This document shows positions 7,525-18,696 of a stretch of DNA of 64,000 bases, one piece after another. Position 1 is the first letter of the stretch; the number at the start of each line of letters is the position of its first letter. This DNA comes from Tabrizicola soli (GTDB lineage Bacteria; Pseudomonadota; Alphaproteobacteria; Rhodobacterales; Rhodobacteraceae): positions 310,001 through 374,000 of the forward strand of contig NZ_JAEACP010000001.1 of NCBI RefSeq assembly GCF_015999335.1, in the 5' to 3' direction. Position numbers and translations under genes: made by a program. The notes beneath the pieces were generated by a model, which worked only from the letters and a program-made list of their open reading frames with translations, was not told the DNA's origin and did not search any database.

Positions 7525-8727
7525 TCAAGCGTTCCGGGCGATCACGCCAGCCGCCGCCGCCAGAGCCCCCACGCCATGGGGGATGTCCAGCGCGACCAGC
7601 CCCGCCTCCATCACCGCCAGCGCGCCCAGCGTCATATGGGCGTTGACATGGCCCATATGTCCGACCCGCAGGAAGCCGTGATAGGCCGGCTCGGTCGAGG
7701 CGGCCATACCGAGGCCGATGCCAAGCGTCACGCCCGCCCTGGTCTCGCACCATTCCCGCAGCCGCGTGGCATGGGGCGCGCCGAAGCGGGCGGCGGTGAC
7801 CGACCAGCCGCGATGGACGGGGTCGGCCACGTTCAACCCGATCTGCGGATTGCCCGCGCCCCAGGCGTCGAAGGCGGCCCAGACGGTGCGGGCCAGCGTG
7901 TGGTGGCGATGCCAGACCTGCGGCATCCCCTCCTCGCGCAGCATGTCCAGCGCCTCGCGCAGGCCGTAAAGGTGGTTCGTGGGCGCCGTGCCGTCCCAGT
8001 GCTGCCAGAAATCCTCGGGCTGGGCGCGGGGCCCCCAGGCCCAATAGGGCGTGGCAAGGTCGGAATGGCCGCAGCGCAGGCGGGCGGTCTCCGAGAACCA
8101 GACGAAGGCCAGGCCGGGCGGCGTCATCAGGCCCTTCTGGCAGGCCGCGACCATCACGTCGACGCCCCAGTCGTCCATCCGGAACTCGTCGCAGCCGAGG
8201 CTCGCGATACAGTCCACCGCCAGCAGCGCGGGGTGCCCGGCCGCATCCATCGCCGCCCGCAGCGCCGGAATGTCGGTCTTGATCGAGCTTGCGGTATCGA
8301 CATGGGTGGTCAGGACCGCCTTGATCCGATGGCCCGCATCGTCCCGCAACGCCGCCTCGACCCGGTCGAAATCGACGGGGGAGGACCTGCCGAAATCCAG
8401 CACCTCGACCTCGATACCCATGGCGCGTGCGCTTTCGGCCCAGCTCAGCCCGAACCGGCCCGTGGCCAGAACCAGCGCCTTTTCGCCCCGGCTGAACAGG
8501 TTGGCATTGGCCGCCTCCCAGCCGCCATGGCCGTTGCCGATGTACATCGCCACATGCCCCGTGGTCCCCGCCACCATGCGCAGGTCGGGCCAGAGGCTTG
8601 CGACCATCTCGATCAGCGGACCCTCGTAGATGTTGGGCGAGCCGCGGTGCATGGCGCGGAGCACCCGGTCAGGGATCACCGAGGGGCCGGGGATGGCCAG
8701 ATAGGGGCGGCCGCTGGCAAGGCTCAT
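7525..8727 (-). CDS. Class V PLP-dependent aminotransferase (serine/alanine-glyoxylate type)
   Basis: The 400-aa protein has the fold-type I class V pattern: IPGPSVIPDRVLRAM at the start, GTTGHVAMYIGNGHGGWEA, THVDTASS, the PLP aspartate in LLAVDCIASLG, and the Schiff-base lysine in CQKGLMTPPGLAF. This matches serine-glyoxylate, alanine-glyoxylate and ureidoglycine-glyoxylate aminotransferases; the exact amino donor cannot be told. The ATG at 8727 is preferred over an upstream in-frame ATG because GGAGAG lies about 7 bases before it and the protein then starts like its family. Confidence 0.85.
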   Translation of the reverse strand: MSLASGRPYLAIPGPSVIPDRVLRAMHRGSPNIYEGPLIEMVASLWPDLRMVAGTTGHVAMYIGNGHGGWEAANANLFSRGEKALVLATGRFGLSWAESARAMGIEVEVLDFGRSSPVDFDRVEAALRDDAGHRIKAVLTTHVDTASSIKTDIPALRAAMDAAGHPALLAVDCIASLGCDEFRMDDWGVDVMVAACQKGLMTPPGLAFVWFSETARLRCGHSDLATPYWAWGPRAQPEDFWQHWDGTAPTNHLYGLREALDMLREEGMPQVWHRHHTLARTVWAAFDAWGAGNPQIGLNVADPVHRGWSVTAARFGAPHATRLREWCETRAGVTLGIGLGMAASTEPAYHGFLRVGHMGHVNAHMTLGALAVMEAGLVALDIPHGVGALAAAAGVIARNA

Positions 8728-8852
8728 GCATCTCTCCATTGCTGTCGGACAATGGCTAGGCCGGGCCGTGCCATGCGTCAATCCGGCGCGGCTTGAGACG
8801 CCCGGCCTTTCCCGGTAAACCCCGGAAGGTCCGACCGAAAGGCCCCCAGCCC

Positions 8853-10604
8853 TTGCAGCCCACCCGCGCCTATCCGTCCCGCCAGCTTTTCACCCGGTTC
8901 TGGCGCGCCTATCTGCGGCCGCATCTTGGGCTGATGGCCCTGGCCTTCCTGATGATGGTGCTGGAAGGCTCGACGCTGGGTCTCCTCAGCTACATGATCG
9001 AGCCGCTGTTCGACCGCGTCTTCGCCCCCGGCGGCGCGGGGGCGCTGATCTGGGTGGGCGGGGGCATCCTGGCGCTGTTCCTGGCACGGGCGGTGACCTC
9101 GATCCTGGGGCGCTGGCTTCTGGCCAAGGTCAACCAGTCCAGCGCCGGGGCGATGCAGGGGGATCTCCTGGGCCACCTCCTGACGCTGGATTCGCGCTTC
9201 TTCCAGGAAAACTCTCCCGGCCAGCTGATCGAGCGGGTGCAAGGCGACACGCTGGCCGTGCAGGGCGCGGCGACGATGGTGATCGGCGGGATCGGGCGGG
9301 ACGTGGTCTCGCTGGTTGGGCTGTTCGCGGTCACCCTGATGATCGACCCGGTCTGGACCCTGGCGGCGCTGGTCGGGGCCCCGCTTCTCCTCTTGCCGGC
9401 GCTGGTGCTGCGCCGCTACCTGCGCCGCAAGGCGATGCACACGAGGCAACAGGCGGGCCTGCGCGCCACCCGGCTGGACGAGATCTTCCACGGCATCCAG
9501 GCGGTCAAGCTGAACCGGATGGAGGGCTACCAGACCGCCCGCTTCCGGCGCATCGTCGACACGATCGTCCGGGCCGAGGTCAAGACGGTGGTCGGACGTT
9601 CGGCCATGCCCGCCCTGGTGGATGTGATCACCGGGCTTGGCTTCTTTGCCGTCCTGATGCTGGGCGGCAGCGAGGTGGCGGCGGGCGAGCGCACCACGGG
9701 CGAGTTCATGTCCTTCTTCACCGCCATGGCGCTGACCTTCCAGCCGATCCGTCGCCTTGGCGATCTGGCGGGCCAGTGGCAGGTGGCCGAGGCGAGCCTT
9801 GAGCGGGTCTACACGCTGTTCGACACCCGGCCCTCGGGCAGCCGCCCGGCGCTCAGCCGCGCCCGCCCCGCGCCCGGCGCACCGGAGATCCGGTTCGAGG
9901 GCGTCTCCTTCACCTATCCCGACCGGCCGGTGCTGGAGAATCTGAGCTTCACCGCCGAGGCCGGCAAGGTCACCGCGCTGGTCGGCGCCTCGGGCGCGGG
10001 GAAATCCACCGTGTTCCAGCTGATCGCCGCACTGGCCGAGCCGCAGGCGGGCCGCATCCTGATCGGCGGCGTGGATGTGCAGGAGATGAGCCTGGCCGAC
10101 CAGCGGGCGCTGCTGGCCTCGGTCACGCAGGATTCGGCGCTGTTCGACGAGACGCTGCGCGAAAACCTGCTTCTGGGCCGGGCGGACGTGGACGAGGCCC
10201 GGCTGACGGCCGCCCTCGCCGATGCCGAGGTCGCGGGCTTCACCGACAGCCTGCCGCTGGGGCTGGAGACCCCGGCGGGTCCGCGCGGCTCGGCCCTGTC
10301 GGGGGGGCAGCGGCAGCGGATCGCGATCGCGCGGGCGCTATTGGCCGATGCGCCGGTGCTGCTGCTGGACGAGGCGACCTCAGCTCTGGACACGCGGACC
10401 GAGGCCGCCGTCTCGGCCGCGCTGGCCCGGGCGCAGGCGGGGCGGACGACGCTGGTGATCGCGCACCGGCTTTCGACGGTGAAGGGGGCGGACCGGATCC
10501 TGGTGCTGGACCATGGCCGCCTGATCGAGGAAGGCACCCATGACAGCCTGATGGCGCGGGGCGGGGCCTATGCGCAGCTGCAGCAGGCGCAGTTGCGCGA
10601 CTGA
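8853..10604 (+). CDS. MsbA-like ABC exporter (fused permease-ATPase)
   Basis: This is a type IV half-transporter with one membrane domain and one ATPase domain. Six transmembrane helices span about the first 320 residues. The nucleotide-binding domain follows, with Walker A GASGAGKS, signature LSGGQRQR, Walker B VLLLDEATSALD and H-loop IAHRLSTV. The family flips lipids such as lipid A or exports drugs; MsbA-like lipid export is the nearest match but unproven. Two TTG starts are possible, 8793 and 8853. The second gives 583 aa, the usual MsbA size, with a GAAAGG ribosome site about 10 bases upstream. It starts divergently from the aminotransferase and runs towards ygfZ. Confidence 0.9.
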   Translation: MQPTRAYPSRQLFTRFWRAYLRPHLGLMALAFLMMVLEGSTLGLLSYMIEPLFDRVFAPGGAGALIWVGGGILALFLARAVTSILGRWLLAKVNQSSAGAMQGDLLGHLLTLDSRFFQENSPGQLIERVQGDTLAVQGAATMVIGGIGRDVVSLVGLFAVTLMIDPVWTLAALVGAPLLLLPALVLRRYLRRKAMHTRQQAGLRATRLDEIFHGIQAVKLNRMEGYQTARFRRIVDTIVRAEVKTVVGRSAMPALVDVITGLGFFAVLMLGGSEVAAGERTTGEFMSFFTAMALTFQPIRRLGDLAGQWQVAEASLERVYTLFDTRPSGSRPALSRARPAPGAPEIRFEGVSFTYPDRPVLENLSFTAEAGKVTALVGASGAGKSTVFQLIAALAEPQAGRILIGGVDVQEMSLADQRALLASVTQDSALFDETLRENLLLGRADVDEARLTAALADAEVAGFTDSLPLGLETPAGPRGSALSGGQRQRIAIARALLADAPVLLLDEATSALDTRTEAAVSAALARAQAGRTTLVIAHRLSTVKGADRILVLDHGRLIEEGTHDSLMARGGAYAQLQQAQLRD

Positions 10605-10631
10605 CCCTTTCCCCTTCCCGCGCCTCTGCCT

Positions 10632-11417
10632 ATGTTTGACGGCATGATGGACCCGACCCTGGGCGAGGCCGCCCCGAACCGCACCGTGATCGCCCTGACC
10701 GGCAAGGACGCCCTGCGTTTCCTGCAGGGGCTGGTGTCGAACGACGTCCGCCCGCTGGAGCATGGCCCGGGCCTGGTCTGGGCGGCGCTCCTGACGCCGC
10801 AGGGCAAGTATCTGGCGGATTTCTTCATTGCCCGCGATGCCGAGGGGCAGCTTCTGCTGGACATCGCGACGCCGCTGGCCGCCGACACGCTGCGGCGGCT
10901 GGCGATGTACCGGCTGCGGGCGGATGTGCAGTTGCAGCCGACAGAGTTGCAGGTCCTGCGCGGGCTGGGCGATGCCCCGGAGGGCGCCCTGCCCGACCCG
11001 CGCCACCCCGCGCTTGGCTGGCGCGGGTTCAGCACCCTGCCGGGCCAGCCGCCGCGGATCGACTGGGACGCGATCCGGGTCGCGCATCTGATCCCCGAAA
11101 GCGGCATCGAACTGGTCCCCGACGACAGCTATATCCTGGAGCACGGGTTCGAGCGGCTGCATGGGGTGGACTTTCGCAAGGGCTGCTACGTCGGCCAGGA
11201 GGTCACTGCGCGGATGAAGCACAAGACCGAGTTGCGCAAGGGCCTCGTCCGGGTCGAGGTCGAGGGCTCGGCCCCGGTCGGCAGCGAGATCCTCGCCGAC
11301 GGCAAGCCTGCCGGGGTGCTTTACACCCAGGCGGGCGGCCAGGGGATCGCCTATCTGCGCCACGACCGGGCCGGGGGCACATTGACCGCCGCAGCCGCGC
11401 GGCTGCGGCTGGCATGA
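10632..11417 (+). CDS. ygfZ: Folate-binding Fe-S maintenance protein YgfZ (GcvT-like)
   Basis: The 261-aa protein is a GcvT-related, tetrahydrofolate-binding protein. It carries the diagnostic motif KGCYVGQEVTARMKHK (about residues 183-198), whose Cys is needed for function in E. coli YgfZ. N-terminal LTGKDALRFLQGLVSNDV also fits. YgfZ supports repair or assembly of certain Fe-S enzymes, which suits an organism with a SUF system further along this window. It follows the ABC exporter by 27 bp on the same strand. Confidence 0.9.
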   Translation: MFDGMMDPTLGEAAPNRTVIALTGKDALRFLQGLVSNDVRPLEHGPGLVWAALLTPQGKYLADFFIARDAEGQLLLDIATPLAADTLRRLAMYRLRADVQLQPTELQVLRGLGDAPEGALPDPRHPALGWRGFSTLPGQPPRIDWDAIRVAHLIPESGIELVPDDSYILEHGFERLHGVDFRKGCYVGQEVTARMKHKTELRKGLVRVEVEGSAPVGSEILADGKPAGVLYTQAGGQGIAYLRHDRAGGTLTAAAARLRLA

Positions 11418-11648
11418 GCCGGCTGCAAAGATCCTTGACGAAATCCTAACGCAAAGGTTGAAATCGGCGGACGGGCCCCTAAATCTCGTGATGGTCTGCC
11501 GGGGCCAACGACTAGATGCTGAGGGCGCAAATTCAGCCATGCACCAGGCGCATGGCAGTCATTCCAAACCGGAAGCCCCCGAATCGCATACAAATCGTTA
11601 CAACCCCTCGGACGCGAGGAATTACAAGAGCAATAAAAAGGAAAGCCG

Positions 11649-11975
11649 ATGCTCGACACCATCGACAGCACCGCCTTCAACTTCGAGCAGGGCCAGCGTG
11701 CGCGCAAGCTGTTCGCGGCCGTCGTGCTTGCCGCCTTGGACGATGCCATTGCCGACGACAAGAAGTATGGCAACGGTCCCGACCAGATCGCCCGCTGGGC
11801 CCGTTCGCGCGACGGGCGCGAAGTCCTGTCCTGCGCCGGGATCGACCCGAACGAGCGGGTGGTCAAGGGCCTGATGGAATTCGTGTCGAAGGGCATCCGC
11901 ACCAGCGTCGCGCTCTCGCGCGAGGAATCCGAGCGTCGCCACGCGCTTGAGGCCGAACAGGCCGAAGCCGCCTGA
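11649..11975 (+). CDS. Small conserved alphaproteobacterial protein (possibly DUF6280)
   Basis: The 108-aa acidic/helical protein begins MLDTIDSTAFNFEQGQRARKLFAAVV and has no signal peptide or membrane segment. A strong AAGGAAAG ribosome site lies just before the ATG. The 231-bp leader upstream is more AT-rich than the genes around it and probably holds its promoter. I recall similar short proteins in Rhodobacterales (DUF6280), but that label is from memory. The function is unknown. A terminator hairpin follows directly. Confidence 0.75.
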   Translation: MLDTIDSTAFNFEQGQRARKLFAAVVLAALDDAIADDKKYGNGPDQIARWARSRDGREVLSCAGIDPNERVVKGLMEFVSKGIRTSVALSREESERRHALEAEQAEAA

Positions 11976-12000
11976 TCAGGTCCGGCAAGGACCTAGACGA

Positions 12001-12023
12001 AACGCGCCCCCAGTGGGCGCGTT
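12001..12023. terminator. Terminator between convergent genes
   Basis: AACGCGCCC (12001-12009) and GGGCGCGTT (12015-12023) make a perfect 9-bp stem with a 5-nt loop, followed by GTCATTT. It lies between the end of the 108-aa gene and the end of the convergent acidic-protein gene. Confidence 0.75.
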
Positions 12024-12050
12024 GTCATTTCCGGGGTCGGTTTCCGGGGC

Positions 12051-12674
12051 TCAGTCCAGGGAGCGAGCGGCGAGTGCCCGGTTCACCTCGGCCCGGACCA
12101 GCTTGCGGACGTTGCGGGTGATCCTCTCGCCAAGGCTGCCCTGCAACTCCTGGCGGAGGATCTCGCGGACAAGATCGTGCAGCTCGGCCTCGTCCATCAC
12201 CCGCAGGTTCTCGTCCTCCAGGACGGCGGCGGTCAGGACCTCGGCCACGTCGATCTCATCCTCATTCTCGGCCACAGGTTCGGCCTCGGCAGGAGCAGCG
12301 GCGGAGGGAAAGGCGACCACGGGACCCTCGCCCTGAAGGGCCTCCTCCTCCTCGACCTCGGGCCACATCGGCGCTTCGGCCACCAGTTCGGCCTCTTCCA
12401 CGCCAAGCGCGATCTCGGCCAACGGGGCCTCGGGCGCGGACCAGATCGGCTCTTCCCAATCGGCATCGACCAGAACGGCTTCCTCCGGCGCCAGGTCGCT
12501 GCCGGTCAGGATCAGCGGCGCGACGGGCGCGGCCTCGGGGACCACGCGCAGCGAGGGAGTCAGGAGGAGCTTTTCCCCCGGTTCGGGGTCATGGGGGCAT
12601 CGGTCGGCAGAGACCAGCCTGCGCACAGAGGACACCAGATCCTCGACCCCGTTCGATGTCAGCGATCCCGGCAT
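12051..12674 (-). CDS. Acidic protein with PopZ-like architecture
   Basis: The 207-aa product has three parts. The N-terminal helix GVEDLVSSVRRLVSAD (about residues 8-23) resembles the EEILASIRRIISEDD helix of PopZ/DUF2497. A long, acidic, Ala/Pro/Glu-rich and probably disordered linker runs to about residue 155. The helical C-terminus (ELHDLVREILRQEL, then RITRNVRKLVRAEVNRAL) resembles the PopZ oligomerisation helices. PopZ makes polar condensates and anchors chromosome ends in alphaproteobacteria. The match is of architecture and short motifs only. The ATG at 12674 is chosen for its GGAAGG ribosome site; a TTG 18 bases upstream is possible. It lies just before tolC in the genome, on the same strand. 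Confidence 0.6.
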   Translation of the reverse strand: MPGSLTSNGVEDLVSSVRRLVSADRCPHDPEPGEKLLLTPSLRVVPEAAPVAPLILTGSDLAPEEAVLVDADWEEPIWSAPEAPLAEIALGVEEAELVAEAPMWPEVEEEEALQGEGPVVAFPSAAAPAEAEPVAENEDEIDVAEVLTAAVLEDENLRVMDEAELHDLVREILRQELQGSLGERITRNVRKLVRAEVNRALAARSLD

Positions 12675-12769
12675 ATCCGGCCTTCCGTCCAAGCCACGCG
12701 AACCCGCCGGATGAGCCTACTCTGGCAAGCCCATGTCCGGCAACAGTTTTCGCGCCGGACGGCCCCTGC

Positions 12770-14140
12770 TCAATTGCCGATCTTTTCCAGAATCCGGTCC
12801 AGAGCCTTGCCCTGCGCGCTGTGCGCGGGCGCACGCTCGACCGATTTGTAATAGGCTTCGGGATCGTAGGTCGGGATGCCGAGCTGCAGATGCTCGACGG
12901 TCAGCAGGCCCATGGTCGAGAGCACGCGGTAGACGCTGACGTAACGCTGCGCCTCGGCCTGGAGGCGGGCGTTGCGGGCATCCAGAAGCTCCTGCTCGGC
13001 GTCCAGCACGTCCAGCGTGGTCCGCGCGCCCAGTTGCGCCTCTTCGCGCACGCCGTCGAAGGCGGTTTGCGCGGCGCGGATCTGGCGGTCGGAAGCCTCG
13101 ATCGAGGCGTTGGAGACCAGAAGCCCGGCCCAGGCGACGCCGACCGATTGCAGCACGTTCACCGTGGTCTGCTGCAGGCCCGCCCGCGCCCGGTCATTGC
13201 CCGCGATCGCCTGGCGCAGCAGCGCCGCCAGCTTGCCGCCGGCATAGAGCGTCTGGTTCCACACCAGCCCGACCGAGGCGCTGTCCAGCCCGTCGTTGTC
13301 GGTCTCGAGGCTGGCCTGGGCGCCCAGCGTCGGCTTCATCCCGGCGCGGGCCAGATCGACCTGCAACCCGCCGATGGTCACGAGATGCTGCGCCTGGCGG
13401 ATCAGCGGATGGGACTTGCGCGCGACCGACTGCGCCTCCTCCAGCGACTTCGGCAGGGCCGGAGCCCTGGGCGGGGCCGCAAGGTTGCCGGGATAGGCGC
13501 CGGTCGCGGCCTTGTAGGATTCGCGCGCGACCATCAGGTCGCCCTCGGCCGCCGAAAGCGCCGAGCGCGAGGCCGCCAGCCGCGCCTCGGCGATGGCTAC
13601 GTCGGTGCGGGTGATCTCGCCCACGTCGAAACGGTCCTGGGCGGCGCGAAGCTCCTGGGTGATGAGCCGCAGGTTGCTTTGCCGCAGCGCCACGACATCC
13701 AGCGCCAGCCGCACATCGACATAGGCCTGGACGGCGGCAAGCAGCACCTCCTGCTCGACCTGGACCAGCGCCTGACGGGTGGCCAGCACGCTTTCGCGCG
13801 CGAGCTCGATCCCGAAATGGCGGCGGCCGAAATCCAGAAGCAGCAGGTCGGCCGACAGCGACAGCGAGGCCGAGGTGCCCTCGACCGTGGCCGGGACCGG
13901 CGAAGAGACATCTGCCCGCCGCCAGCCGGCGGTCGCGGTATAGGCGATCACCGGCCGCAACGACGAGACGGCGACCGCCACATCCTCATCCGCGGCGCGC
14001 AGCACCGCGCGGTTCTGGTCCAGGAGATTCGAGTTGCGATAGGCCGCGATCAGCGCATCCGTCAGCGTCTCGGCCCCTGCCCCGGCCGCCGACCCAAGCG
14101 CCGCCGCCGCCACCACCACCGCTCGAAGCCAGGACCGCAT
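12770..14140 (-). CDS. tolC: TolC-family outer membrane efflux protein
   Basis: This is the outer-membrane exit duct for tripartite efflux pumps and type I secretion. The 456-aa protein has a signal peptide (MRSWLRAVVVAAAALGSAAG, cut near AGA-ET). It shows the internal duplication of two long helical repeats typical of TolC, with ETLTDALIAAYRNSNLL at the mature start and LVWNQTLYAGG in the second half. The ATG at 14140 is chosen because it begins directly on the signal peptide with a purine-rich GGAAAGG site upstream. Pcm lies 83 bp upstream in the same direction. The RND and MacAB pumps in this window could use this duct. Confidence 0.9.
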   Translation of the reverse strand: MRSWLRAVVVAAAALGSAAGAGAETLTDALIAAYRNSNLLDQNRAVLRAADEDVAVAVSSLRPVIAYTATAGWRRADVSSPVPATVEGTSASLSLSADLLLLDFGRRHFGIELARESVLATRQALVQVEQEVLLAAVQAYVDVRLALDVVALRQSNLRLITQELRAAQDRFDVGEITRTDVAIAEARLAASRSALSAAEGDLMVARESYKAATGAYPGNLAAPPRAPALPKSLEEAQSVARKSHPLIRQAQHLVTIGGLQVDLARAGMKPTLGAQASLETDNDGLDSASVGLVWNQTLYAGGKLAALLRQAIAGNDRARAGLQQTTVNVLQSVGVAWAGLLVSNASIEASDRQIRAAQTAFDGVREEAQLGARTTLDVLDAEQELLDARNARLQAEAQRYVSVYRVLSTMGLLTVEHLQLGIPTYDPEAYYKSVERAPAHSAQGKALDRILEKIGN

Positions 14141-14223
14141 CCGTTCCGCCTTTCCCACGCGCGGCCATGGCCGCCCGCCTTGTTGCACCTTCGCCGGAAG
14201 CCCCGGCATGGCCCCGAGGGCCG

Positions 14224-14877
14224 CTACAGGACGAACCCGCGCGCGCGGGCGAAACCGTCCAGCACCGGGGCGGCCGCGTTGAACACCGGGCGCCAGCTGA
14301 CGCGGCCCTCGCTCTTGACCCCGATCCGCGCGGTGCCGATCGCCCCGTCCATGAAGATCGCACCGATCCGGCCGCCGTCCTTGAGCTGCGCCAGCAGCGT
14401 CGCGGGCAGTTCCTCGACGCCGCCCTCGACGGTGATCACGTCATAGGGCGCATGGCGGGCCGCGCCGTCCTGCAGCGGGCCGGCGACGACGATGGCATTG
14501 TCCACGCCCTCCTCCGACAGAAGCCGCCCGGCCTCGGCGGCCAGGGTGGCATCCGCCTCGACCGCGACCACCGTTTCGGCCAGCCGGGCCAGGACCGCGG
14601 CCGAATAACCAAGCCCGCAGCCCAGATCCAGCACCATCTCGCCGGGCTGCACGTCCAGCACATCCAGAAGCTTGGCCAGCGTCCGCGGCTCCAGCAGGAC
14701 ACGGCCGGGGGCCAGGGGCAGGTTCTCGCCGATATAGGCCGTCTCGCGCCGGTCCTCGGGCACATAGACCTCACGCGGGACGGCAAGCATGGCGTCGATG
14801 ATCGGGAATTTGGTCACATCCGAGGGGCGGACCTGCGTATCCACCATCATCTCGCGGCGGGTGGCGAATTCGCTCAT
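14224..14877 (-). CDS. pcm: Protein-L-isoaspartate O-methyltransferase
   Basis: The 217-aa SAM-dependent enzyme methylates isoaspartyl residues in damaged proteins as the first step of repair. It shows the Pcm pattern [20 protein letters not shown], then [21 protein letters not shown], the SAM motif [19 protein letters not shown], and [10 protein letters not shown]. Neighbouring tolC in the same direction is a frequent Rhodobacterales arrangement. The rather divergent active region means activity on other substrates is possible. Confidence 0.88.
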   Translation of the reverse strand: MSEFATRREMMVDTQVRPSDVTKFPIIDAMLAVPREVYVPEDRRETAYIGENLPLAPGRVLLEPRTLAKLLDVLDVQPGEMVLDLGCGLGYSAAVLARLAETVVAVEADATLAAEAGRLLSEEGVDNAIVVAGPLQDGAARHAPYDVITVEGGVEELPATLLAQLKDGGRIGAIFMDGAIGTARIGVKSEGRVSWRPVFNAAAPVLDGFARARGFVL

Positions 14878-15021
14878 TCTGAACTCATCGGTTTGCTTGC
14901 GTCACCCGGCAGTCTTGCCACAGAACCCCATGGCCCGCAACGGCCTTCGCCGCGATTTCGCCGGCGTGACGGCGCGGCCACGGACCGCTCTGCCCCATCC
15001 GGTAAAATTCGACTAAAATTG

Positions 15022-15056
15022 CGCTTCCTCTTGGCAAAAATACTCAAATCCGGAGG
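15022..15056 (+). repeat. Dispersed intergenic motif, copy 1
   Basis: The 24-nt stretch 15022-15045 (starts CGCTTCCTCTTGGC, ends AAATACTC) matches 63901-63924 at 22 of 24 positions, and both are followed within 15 bases by GGAGG. This copy lies between pcm and tRNA-Val. Role unknown. Confidence 0.6.
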
Positions 15057-15087
15057 TTGCAGCGGGCGGCAGGCCGAAAGAGGGGAA

Positions 15088-15163
15088 TGGTGGGCGGTGA
15101 GGGATTCGAACCCCCGACATTCTCGGTGTAAGCGAGACGCTCTACCAGCTGAGCTAACCGCCC
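15088..15163 (-). tRNA. tRNA-Val (anticodon TAC)
   Basis: The reverse complement folds as a 76-nt cloverleaf including encoded CCA. Acceptor is GGGCGGT/ACCGCCC, D-arm GCTC/GAGC, anticodon stem TCTCG/CGAGA with loop CTTACAC (anticodon TAC, reads GTA), T-arm with TTCGAAT. Confidence 0.97.
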
Positions 15164-15214
15164 CTGCCCCGGTCCCTACCCCGCCGGCTTTGCGCTGGCA
15201 AGGCGTCGCAATGA

Positions 15215-15243
15215 CGAAAGCGCGCCGATGGGGCGCGCTTTCG
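15215..15243 (-). terminator. Terminator between the two tRNA-Val genes
   Basis: CGAAAGCGCGCC (15215-15226) and GGCGCGCTTTCG (15232-15243) form a perfect 12-bp stem with a 5-nt loop. It lies just after the 3' end of tRNA-Val(CAC) in its direction of transcription, so that tRNA can end here. Confidence 0.7.
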
Positions 15244-15250
15244 GGAATGA

Positions 15251-15325
15251 TGGTGGGCGATAACGGATTTGAACCGCTGACATCTTCGATGTGAACGAAG
15301 CGCTCTACCGCTGAGCTAATCGCCC
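15251..15325 (-). tRNA. tRNA-Val (anticodon CAC)
   Basis: The reverse complement folds as a 75-nt cloverleaf with encoded CCA. Acceptor is GGGCGAT/ATCGCCC, anticodon stem CTTCG/CGAAG with loop TTCACAT (anticodon CAC, reads GTG), T-arm with TTCAAAT. It lies 87 bp from tRNA-Val(TAC) on the same strand, and 13 bp after the HU-like stop. Confidence 0.97.
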
Positions 15326-15338
15326 GGTGAGGGGGCTT

Positions 15339-15761
15339 TTAGTCGTCCTCTCCGTCCTCCGCAAGGGGCTTCGCACCGGCTTTTTCGCTACCCTTTCCGG
15401 CCTCGCCGCGCCGCAGCTTCAGTGTCATGACCGCGCCCGCCGTCCGCGCGACGCGCAGCTTGCCCAAGGGCGGCAGCGCCAGCGTGGCGCCCGCCTGCAG
15501 CGCGGCGGAGATTGCGACCAGGGTAGCCTCGACCGACTTCTTCGCCTCGGGCTTCCTCGCCCCGGTGGCGCCGGCGACGCGATCGACGAGATCCCGCAGC
15601 CGGAGCACGGCCGCCTTTCCCTCGGCCGCCAAGGGCGCCGGCGGTTCGACCACCTTCAGCGTTGGCTTGAGGTTGACGGCCTTCGGCCCGGGTTTGGCTG
15701 CCCTGGTCCTTGCGGGCTTAACCGGGGAGGTGTCGCCGGGCGATTTCGGGGTCGTGGCCAT
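15339..15761 (-). CDS. HU-like DNA-binding protein with basic N-terminal tail
   Basis: The 140-aa protein has a basic, Pro/Lys-rich tail of about 50 residues (PARTRAAKPGPKAV). An HU/IHF-like core follows: LRDLVDRVAGATGARKPEAK, VEATLVAISAALQAGATLAL, PPLGKLRVART. The DNA-wrapping beta-arm seems much shortened, because only about 25 residues follow PPLGKLRV. The ATG at 15761 is chosen by the start of the tail and an AAGGG site; the frame is open further upstream without support. It lies between lon and tRNA-Val on the same strand. It is probably a nucleoid protein; the exact role is unknown. Confidence 0.75.
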   Translation of the reverse strand: MATTPKSPGDTSPVKPARTRAAKPGPKAVNLKPTLKVVEPPAPLAAEGKAAVLRLRDLVDRVAGATGARKPEAKKSVEATLVAISAALQAGATLALPPLGKLRVARTAGAVMTLKLRRGEAGKGSEKAGAKPLAEDGEDD

Positions 15762-15899
15762 GGTTACCCTTTGGAAATTGTCACGCATCGCCGCAACCAT
15801 AATGCTGCGACCCAAGGCCCACCAGCGGTTTCCACTTTTCCTCGCCGGTTCCCGAAAGCCTGCCCGGCTGGGCAAATCAATGGTTTCGCCCGAATGAGG

Positions 15900-15925
15900 A
15901 AGGCGCGCCCCGAGGGGCGCGCCTT
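15900..15925 (-). terminator. Terminator after lon
   Basis: AAGGCGCGCCC (15900-15910) and GGGCGCGCCTT (15915-15925) form a perfect 11-bp stem with loop CGAG, 17 bp beyond the lon stop in its direction. Confidence 0.75.
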
Positions 15926-15942
15926 CGTGCTTGTGCTGCAGC

Positions 15943-18339
<2,397 letters not shown>

Positions 18340-18696
18340 ATGTCTACCTTCGTTCGCGGCCGCGTCGCGGGGTCCCGACCATCGGCAACCCTGCCCGCTC
18401 CGCCTTCAGTCCGTAATCTGTGGTCCCGGGTGAAGGGATTCAAGTTACAGGTTGGTTCGCCAGAATGAACCTCTGCGTGAAGCGGTGCAAGATGCGAAAC
18501 GACGGCGGCGGACCCGGTGGGCGAGATCGGCGCGAGACAGAGACTCTGCCATCGGGGCCGGATCCTGCGGCACCGGCTTCGGCAGGCGACAGGACACCGG
18601 GAGAGCCGGGGGATCCCGGGCGGCGCGGGTTGCCGGGAGGGGACGGGCCTCGCCATGCCCGCCGAGATCAAGGCCCGACAGGCTGCGCAATCGCGG
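18340..18696. other. 357-bp intergenic region between lon and the Hint gene
   Basis: This is the leader of lon and the 3' side of the Hint-domain gene. No ORF here has coding character; the reading frames through it are short and low-complexity. On the lon strand CTTGAA (plus-strand TTCAAG at 18439-18444) could be the -35 of a sigma-32-type promoter, about 95 bp before the lon start. The matching -10 is weak (CACAGAT after 18 bases). Nothing else clear is seen. Confidence 0.35.

Noticed and set aside
13986-14363. Gene antisense to the tolC/pcm junction
   Set aside because: Gly/Arg/Ser-rich shadow frame with no motif, spanning two well-supported genes on other frames.
18340-18696. A small RNA gene in the lon leader
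   Set aside because: Several GC-rich inverted repeats can be drawn, but none has a clear promoter plus terminator arrangement.
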